From: Bacteriovoracaceae bacterium UBA4096
Lineage (GTDB): Bacteria; Bdellovibrionota; Bacteriovoracia; Bacteriovoracales; Bacteriovoracaceae
Assembly (NCBI GenBank): GCA_002381945.1
Contig: DFXY01000002.1
Span: 36,174 to 52,714 of the forward strand
DNA: 16,541 bases
Direction: 5' to 3'
Part shown: positions 12,577-16,541 of the stretch, one piece after another
How the letters are laid out: each line of letters begins with the position of its first letter
How positions within the stretch are numbered: position 1 is the stretch's first letter
Program-made: the position numbers and the translations under genes
The notes under the pieces: model-generated
Seen by the model: the letters and a program-made list of their open reading frames with translations, nothing else
Told to the model about the DNA's origin: nothing
Database searches by the model: none

Positions 12577-12582
12577 TTGCCA

Positions 12583-12996
12583 CTAATCAATAGATGTGAC
12601 CTTAATTTTATTTTTCTTAAGCAGTTTTACCAGAATTCCATCACCCTCTATCAGTTTTCCGGAAAAAGTTCCGTCATAGATGAGATCCATGCCACACATT
12701 GGGGATTTCGATTTCAAGAAAGCTTCAGTCGCTCCAACCATTTGGGCCATCTTTAAGGCTTCCTGAGCACCAATTTGATACTGGGAGGTTACATCGTCAC
12801 CAGTTTTTGAAATAACCTTATCTCCAATTTGTTCAGCGGGATTTCTCGGGGTCGGAAGTCCTCCCATTTGTTCCGGACAAACGGCAATGGCCTCACCCTT
12901 TTCCACCATAAGTCTGATTTCTTCTCTTTCCTTAGAGGCACAATCAAAGCGGCAATGAAGACCTGCCAGGCAAGCAGAAACAATTTTCTTAGTCAT
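12583..12996 (-). CDS. DUF523 family protein (related to thiouracil desulfidase TudS)
   Basis: A 137-aa DUF523 protein. The family includes TudS, a [4Fe-4S] enzyme that removes sulfur from 2-thiouracil, but most members have no tested function. The conserved blocks are present: SACLAGLHCRFD (7-18), CPEQMGGLPTPRNPAE (40-55) and KSPMCGMDLIYDGTFSG (97-113). Cys9, Cys40 and Cys101 fall in the three blocks and are the likely cluster ligands. Cys15 and Cys19 are additional. Its ATG overlaps the end of the M24 gene by 8 nt, so translation is probably coupled. It is the last gene of the operon, followed by the terminator at 12549-12576. A role in nucleobase or tRNA sulfur metabolism is only suggested by the family. 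Confidence 0.88.
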   Translation of the reverse strand: MTKKIVSACLAGLHCRFDCASKEREEIRLMVEKGEAIAVCPEQMGGLPTPRNPAEQIGDKVISKTGDDVTSQYQIGAQEALKMAQMVGATEAFLKSKSPMCGMDLIYDGTFSGKLIEGDGILVKLLKKNKIKVTSID

Positions 12997-13642
12997 TAGT
13001 CAGAATATCCTCAAAAAAAGCACCAAAGCGTTTACTGGAGTCCCATAAATGGATTTCCAGGATCCAGGCGTTTGGTATCACTTTCTCTTCACATTCGGCC
13101 AGACCCCCTCTAAAAAAGACATGGTGTGGGAAATCTCCGATTCTATGTCCATCTTGATTATCATTTAAGATAAAGCCATCGCCTTCGGCCCTTTTCTTTG
13201 CAAACTCATAAAGCTCGGGACCTTGGATGCCGTTTTGTTTCCAGTACTCTGTGACCTCATTAAAAATTTTCCGTTGTGCCTCACAGATTCGCTTGTATTC
13301 TGAATTTGAACCGATAGTGAATGTTTCTCCATAGTCGGCCTCATGGCCATCGATGATGGGTCCGATATCAATGAAGAAAATATCTTCTTCCTGCAAGACA
13401 TGAGGAAGGGAGGGATCCTTGAAGTTACAAACTGTATTAGGACCCAAACGAAGTTTGGGTGGATGCCATTGTTTCTCAATGGAATATTTAAGACAAAGAT
13501 CCTTGTAGAGTTTATGGGCATCGTCTTCAGTCATTCCAGGACGAAGGAGATCTGCTAGCTCATAGGTTATTTTTCGGGCCGTGTTCCGTGCCTGAAACAA
13601 TTTACCAAGGTCAAACTTTTCACCAAAGTCCTGGATTGCCAC
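12989..13642 (-). CDS. M24 family metallopeptidase (aminopeptidase-P/methionine-aminopeptidase fold)
   Basis: Cytoplasmic pita-bread-fold protein. All five metal ligands of M24 are visible: the two Asp in DIGPIIDGHEAD, His in GHRIGDFPHH, Glu in ILEIHL and Glu in GAFFEDIL. It lacks the extra N-terminal domain of prolidase and aminopeptidase P, and has only the catalytic domain (217 aa). A dinuclear-metal peptidase acting on peptide N-termini is likely; the substrate is unknown. The GTG at 13642 was chosen: it starts one base after the yqeY stop and has AAGGGAG 9 nt upstream. The in-frame ATG at 13684 would add 14 residues and overlap yqeY by 41 nt, with a weaker ribosome site. The downstream DUF523 start overlaps its end. 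Confidence 0.88.
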   Translation of the reverse strand: MAIQDFGEKFDLGKLFQARNTARKITYELADLLRPGMTEDDAHKLYKDLCLKYSIEKQWHPPKLRLGPNTVCNFKDPSLPHVLQEEDIFFIDIGPIIDGHEADYGETFTIGSNSEYKRICEAQRKIFNEVTEYWKQNGIQGPELYEFAKKRAEGDGFILNDNQDGHRIGDFPHHVFFRGGLAECEEKVIPNAWILEIHLWDSSKRFGAFFEDILTND

Positions 13643-13643
13643 G

Positions 13644-14054
13644 TTAGAGAGCTCCCTTAACCAGGTCAGAGGCACGTTTTCCATCGAAGCGACCTTTGAT
13701 CTGTGGTTGAAGCTCTTTCATAATAGCGCCCATATCTTTAGCGCCACTTGCTTTGATCTCATTAATCAGTGCCACCACTTCAGCTTCTGACATGGCCTGA
13801 GGAAGATAGGCCTTAAGGACTTCCATCTCTTTTAAGATTTTATCAAAGGCTTCTGTTCCAGGTTGATACATTTCAAGAGAATCTTGCAGACGTTTATTAT
13901 GAGCAATCGTGACGGAGAGTTCATCTGTTGGTTTGGTGGCAGTATTGTTTTTAATATACTCCGCCTTAAGCATGCGAAGGGCATCCAGACGTTCTTGTTG
14001 TTTGGCCTTCATGGCCTCTTTAATATCGTTATTTACCTGTTCCATCAAAGTCAT
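13644..14054 (-). CDS. yqeY: YqeY / GatB-tail-like protein
   Basis: A 136-aa protein of the YqeY family, mostly helical, with a C-terminal domain like the tail domain of the tRNA amidotransferase subunit GatB. The family start (LMEQVNNDIKEAMKAKQQERLDALRMLKAE) and end (MGAIMKELQPQIKGRFDGKRASDLVKGAL) are both plain. The exact function is not established; tRNA binding or involvement in amidation is inferred from the GatB similarity. AAGGAG lies 6 nt before the ATG and overlaps the yajQ stop codon (TAAGGAG), 10 nt upstream, so the two are tightly linked. Its own stop overlaps the ribosome site of the next gene. Confidence 0.92.
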   Translation of the reverse strand: MTLMEQVNNDIKEAMKAKQQERLDALRMLKAEYIKNNTATKPTDELSVTIAHNKRLQDSLEMYQPGTEAFDKILKEMEVLKAYLPQAMSEAEVVALINEIKASGAKDMGAIMKELQPQIKGRFDGKRASDLVKGAL

Positions 14055-14064
14055 TGAGTGCTCC

Positions 14065-14559
14065 TTAGCGTTTCATATTTTCCATGTGTAATTCTAAATT
14101 CATATCTTTATGTGAGCGAAGAAATTGAAACAAAGTTTGAAGTTCATCAATGGACTTGGATTCAATCCGGTATTTTTCATCCATATATTGAGACTTACCT
14201 TTGAAGGCGGATTCTTTAATCAAGCGGTTCATGAGTTTTTGAGCATCTTTATCAAATCCGGTCGTGAGTGAGAGAGTCATCTTCTTATTCTTAAGTCCCG
14301 AGTTTTCAATCTCGGATTCTTTCATTCCGCGCATGCCGATGCCACGTTTTCCCATATTGGTGCGAAGAATATCCAGCACTGATTTTACTTTCATCTCGTC
14401 TTCAGCACGAATCTCAATCACCTTTTCTTTTTCTTTATATTCGGCCTTGGCGTCTGAGCCTTTAAAGTCAAAGCGGCCTGCAATCATCTTCTCTGTGTTT
14501 TTAAGAGCATTACTAAGCTCCATTTCATCAATTCTTGAAACTAAATCAAAAGATGCCAT
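14065..14559 (-). CDS. yajQ: YajQ family nucleotide-binding protein
   Basis: Small cytoplasmic YajQ protein, 164 aa, with two ferredoxin-like domains. MASFDLVSRID at the start, then ESRFDF-like AGRFDFKGSDA, VKSVLDILRTNMGKRGI, and a C-terminal domain with TTGFDKDAQKLMNRLIKES and KSIDELQTLFQFLR follow the family throughout. YajQ homologues in Xanthomonas and Pseudomonas bind cyclic di-GMP and influence transcription; whether this one does is inference. AAGGGA lies 5 nt before the ATG and overlaps the proA stop region (9-nt gap), so it belongs to the pro operon. Confidence 0.94.
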   Translation of the reverse strand: MASFDLVSRIDEMELSNALKNTEKMIAGRFDFKGSDAKAEYKEKEKVIEIRAEDEMKVKSVLDILRTNMGKRGIGMRGMKESEIENSGLKNKKMTLSLTTGFDKDAQKLMNRLIKESAFKGKSQYMDEKYRIESKSIDELQTLFQFLRSHKDMNLELHMENMKR

Positions 14560-14568
14560 AAAAATCCC

Positions 14569-15795
14569 TTATCTTGTTTGTCCGTTTCCCTTCACCAGGA
14601 AACGAGTTGTTGTCATTTCTTTTGCACCCATGGGCCCGTAGGCGTGTAGCTTTGATGTTGATATTCCAAGCTCCGCTCCAAGACCCAATTCACCACCGTC
14701 ATTAAAACGAGTCGAAGCATTCACTACTAAGGCCGATGCGTCCAAAGAGTTCAAAAACTTTTCAATCACCACAGAATCTTGAGCAAGAATAGCTTCTGTG
14801 TGATGGGAAGAGTGAGCCTGAATGTGAGTGATTGCCTCATCAAGAGAGCTGACTATCCTGACTGAAATAATATTTGCCAGGTATTCAGTATCATAATCGA
14901 TATTAGTGGCCATGAGGACTTTGGGATTTAGGTCTATTGTTTTATCACAACCGCGAATCTCAACACCGGCCTCAACAAGAGAAGAAATAATTTCTTTATT
15001 TTGCGGGTAGTTTTCATTTAACAGCAGGGACTCCAGAGCATTACATACACCAGGCCTTTGTGTTTTGGCGTTGAGGATGATCGGTATCACTTTTGAGATT
15101 TCTGCATCCTTGTGAACGTACAGGTGGCAAAGACCTTTATCGTGGGCCACAACCGGCATGGTCGCATTTTTCCGAACGTGTTCAATGAGTGCACTCCCAC
15201 CACGAGGAACCATGAGGTCAATGTACTGATGAAGTTTTAAAAGTTCTGCCACATCTTCTCGCGTTTCAATTAAGGATACGGCGCCGGCCGGAAGAATCCT
15301 TTCAACTGCGGTATGAATTATTTCAAAGAGCTTTCGATTCGAGTGATGGGCCTCTTTTCCGCCTTTTAAGATAATGGCATTGCCGGATTTTATCGCCAGC
15401 GCCGCACCATCCACCACCACGTTTGGACGGGATTCAAAAATCATTCCAATTACACCCAAAGGGATTCTTTGTTTTTGAATAAGGAGTCCATTGGGACGAG
15501 TGTATTCTTCAACGATAGTGCCGACGACTTGTTCCTGATCGGCCACATCACGGCACATCTCGGACAGTGATTGGATTGCTTTTTCAGTTAAGGTCAGGCG
15601 ATCAATAATGGCCTCAGAAAGTTGATTCTTTTGGGCCTCTGCCAGATCCTTCTTATTTTCAATCAGAATTTCATCTTGATGATGAGTCAGGGCCACCGCA
15701 ATGCTTTCCAGGGCCATGAGGCGCTGCTCTTCTGGTAGGGACTGGAGGGATATGGTTGCTTTCTTAGCTAGCTTGGCAATTTCAATGACGCTCAT
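14569..15795 (-). CDS. proA: Glutamate-5-semialdehyde dehydrogenase (gamma-glutamyl phosphate reductase)
   Basis: Second enzyme of proline synthesis: reduces gamma-glutamyl phosphate with NADPH to glutamate semialdehyde. At 408 aa it is close to E. coli ProA (417). Recognisable blocks are IPLGVIGMIFESRPNVVVDG (111-130), LKGGKEA, the MVPRGG segment (195-200), catalytic Cys251 in RPGVCNALESLL, and the C-terminal GGELGLGAELGISTSKLHAYGPMG. GAAGG lies 4-5 nt before the ATG. Upstream proB is on the same strand but 530 bp away, an unusually large gap for this pair, filled by the tandem hairpin repeats. Downstream, yajQ follows after 9 nt. Normal length, nothing missing. Confidence 0.96.
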   Translation of the reverse strand: MSVIEIAKLAKKATISLQSLPEEQRLMALESIAVALTHHQDEILIENKKDLAEAQKNQLSEAIIDRLTLTEKAIQSLSEMCRDVADQEQVVGTIVEEYTRPNGLLIQKQRIPLGVIGMIFESRPNVVVDGAALAIKSGNAIILKGGKEAHHSNRKLFEIIHTAVERILPAGAVSLIETREDVAELLKLHQYIDLMVPRGGSALIEHVRKNATMPVVAHDKGLCHLYVHKDAEISKVIPIILNAKTQRPGVCNALESLLLNENYPQNKEIISSLVEAGVEIRGCDKTIDLNPKVLMATNIDYDTEYLANIISVRIVSSLDEAITHIQAHSSHHTEAILAQDSVVIEKFLNSLDASALVVNASTRFNDGGELGLGAELGISTSKLHAYGPMGAKEMTTTRFLVKGNGQTR

Positions 15796-15845
15796 AAAAC
15801 CTTCTCGTAGAGTAGTACAGATTTTAGCGGAAAAACTATCGAGTG

Positions 15846-16097
15846 GGTATGGAAGTTTTTTTTAAGGCTTGAGTCATTTCTTGAATAAACAGAAGAATTT
15901 AATTCTTAGATACCTGGATCGTTTTTTTTGCAATGGCCTAATTCAGGAGATGAGTGTGGCCCAAAACCTTGTACCTGCCGGGCCACACTCGGGTCTCAGG
16001 ACCCCATAGAATGGGAATCCATTCTATGATCTCTCAATTTCAAATGGGCTTCAAGGTCGAAACGGTAGCGGGTAAGGACAAGGAAAAAGTATCGGTT
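15846..16097. repeat. Tandem repeat unit 1 between proB and proA
   Basis: First of two ~250-bp direct repeats, starting GGTATGGAAG and including the TTGAGTCATT and TTTTTGCAATG blocks shared with unit 2. The first ~100 bp of the units are only partly alike; the hairpin core is almost identical (88 of 90 positions over 15981-16070 compared with 16231-16320). The last ~27 bp (16071-16097) are a unique spacer. Confidence 0.85.
15945..16070. ncRNA. Candidate structured RNA, copy 1 (three hairpins)
   Basis: Three hairpins in series. H1: GAGTGTGGCCC (15952-15962) with GGGCCACACTC (15980-15990), 11 bp. H2: GGGTC-TCAG-GACCC (15991-16004). H3: CATAGAATGG-GAAT-CCATTCTATG (16005-16028), 10 bp. A conserved unpaired tail to GGTAGCG follows. 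Stems are kept between copies while the H1 loop differs, as expected for a functional RNA. The strand is unclear: hairpins read both ways and neither side has a clean T-run. It does not match a tRNA, 6S or GEMM cyclic-di-GMP riboswitch that I know. It could be a small RNA gene or a leader of proA. Confidence 0.5.
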
Positions 16098-16320
16098 CGG
16101 TAGGGAAGATTAGTTTAAGACGTGAGTCATTCATAGAATAGTTTCAAGAGTTTAGTTCTCAGAAAATTGGAGAGAATTTTTGCAATGTTTAGTCCTAGGA
16201 GATGAGTGTGGCCCAAAGTTCCGACCTGCAGGCCACACTCGGGTCTCAGGACCCCATAGAATGGGAATCCATTCTATGATCTCTCAATTTCAAATGAGCT
16301 TCAAGGTCGAAAAGGTAGCG
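16098..16320. repeat. Tandem repeat unit 2 between proB and proA
   Basis: Second copy, starting GGTAGGGAAG, with the shared GTGAGTCATT and TTTTTGCAATG blocks and the near-identical hairpin core. It ends 5 bp before the proB stop codon, so it reaches right up to the end of that gene. Confidence 0.85.
16197..16320. ncRNA. Candidate structured RNA, copy 2 (three hairpins)
   Basis: Same three hairpins as copy 1. H1: GAGTGTGGCC (16204-16213) with GGCCACACTC (16231-16240), 10 bp, one pair shorter than copy 1. H2: 16241-16254. H3: 16255-16278. The H1 loop differs in sequence and length from copy 1 but both contain ACCTGC, while stems and tail are conserved. Confidence 0.5.
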
Positions 16321-16325
16321 TCTAC

Positions 16326-16541
16326 CTAATGATCGGCCTTAAGCAGTAAGTTATCCTTGTGAATGGCAACTTTGGAAGGAGGACTGGCCATGAGAGATGA
16401 AATCTCCGTGGATTTTTTTCCTTTAATCAGATCCATCTCCCGATAATCAAACTCAGAAATCCCCACTGCAATACTTTTATTCTTATGTTTGATCTGAATC
16501 ACATCTCCACGTTTAAAAGTACCGTGTACCTTTTTGATTCC
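16326..16541 (-). CDS. proB: Glutamate 5-kinase, C-terminal PUA domain (partial; 5' end outside the window)
   Basis: Last 71 residues of an ORF that enters from the right edge. The segment HGTFKRGDVIQIKHKNKSIAVGISEF and the end (PSKVAIHKDNLLLKADH) match the PUA domain at the C-terminus of ProB, which phosphorylates glutamate in the first step of proline synthesis. The position upstream of proA on the same strand supports this. The kinase domain is not in the window, so activity cannot be judged. Confidence 0.83.
   Translation of the reverse strand, partial: GIKKVHGTFKRGDVIQIKHKNKSIAVGISEFDYREMDLIKGKKSTEISSLMASPPSKVAIHKDNLLLKADH

Noticed and set aside
14264..14641. 125-codon + strand ORF opposite yajQ and proA
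   Set aside because: It lies antisense across two well-supported genes and their junction; its Ser/Phe/Ile-rich composition reflects the opposite strand.
15913..16183. Sigma-54-like TGG...TTTTTGC sequences before each hairpin core
   Set aside because: The GG-to-GC spacing is 12 in unit 1 and 11 in unit 2 instead of 10, which RpoN does not tolerate well.
15951..16280. ORFs starting at AGGAGATG in each tandem repeat
   Set aside because: The purine-rich block touches the ATG with no spacing, the two copies are read in different frames after the H1 loop, and the sequence is dominated by hairpin stems.
15846..16320. CRISPR array or transposon ends
   Set aside because: Only two long units with internal hairpins, no short regular repeats with unique spacers, no cas gene or transposase, and no target-site duplication seen.
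15945..16320. GEMM cyclic-di-GMP riboswitch, 6S RNA or CsrB-like RNA
   Set aside because: The GEMM core sequence is absent, there is no single long rod with a central bubble as in 6S, and too few GGA loops for a CsrB-type RNA.

Overview
The window looks like chromosomal DNA of a moderate-GC Gram-negative bacterium. The likely source is a Bdellovibrio-and-like organism (Bdellovibrionota, perhaps the Bacteriovorax/Peredibacter side), but this is inference. It rests on the mix of an outer-membrane TonB receptor, several lipoproteins, small secreted metallopeptidase-like proteins, a FliA-type sigma factor and proteobacterial-type fadBA. No phage, insertion sequence, CRISPR, rRNA or tRNA was recognised.

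Layout. (1) 63-2606, + strand: a ThrE-type amino-acid exporter, a lipoprotein with a metzincin zinc motif, and a very acidic disordered protein behind a sigma-54-type promoter. (2) 2613-4670, - strand: a FecA-like TonB-dependent receptor, facing away from a small lipoprotein (5017-5523, +) across a 346-bp AT-rich region. (3) 9436-5561, - strand: gpx, then fadB and fadA (beta-oxidation), with a perfect 11-bp inverted repeat just before fadB. (4) 9499-11204: a DTW-domain tRNA-modification protein converging on a FliA-like sigma factor gene. The sigma gene has a dense control region that includes a perfect TGTGA-N6-TCACA dyad. Next comes an unknown 86-aa protein. (5) 11214-12580: two tiny one-helix membrane-protein genes (29 and 33 codons), each behind a GG-N10-GC sigma-54-type promoter and with partly similar leaders. 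They flank a secreted HExxH protein. (6) 16541-12583, - strand: proB (3' end), a 530-bp gap, then tightly packed proA-yajQ-yqeY-M24 peptidase-DUF523, ending at a strong terminator. The gap holds two tandem ~250-bp copies of a three-hairpin element that looks like structured RNA.

The best candidates for undescribed biology are the tandem hairpin element between proB and proA, and the sigma-54 module. The module consists of three near-identical -24/-12 elements in 10 kb, all serving tiny or disordered proteins and having repeats at the distance expected for enhancer-binding proteins. The sigma-factor control region and the fadB operator/hairpin are worth a second look. Ordinary parts (fadBA, proA, yajQ, yqeY, gpx) are confident family assignments.
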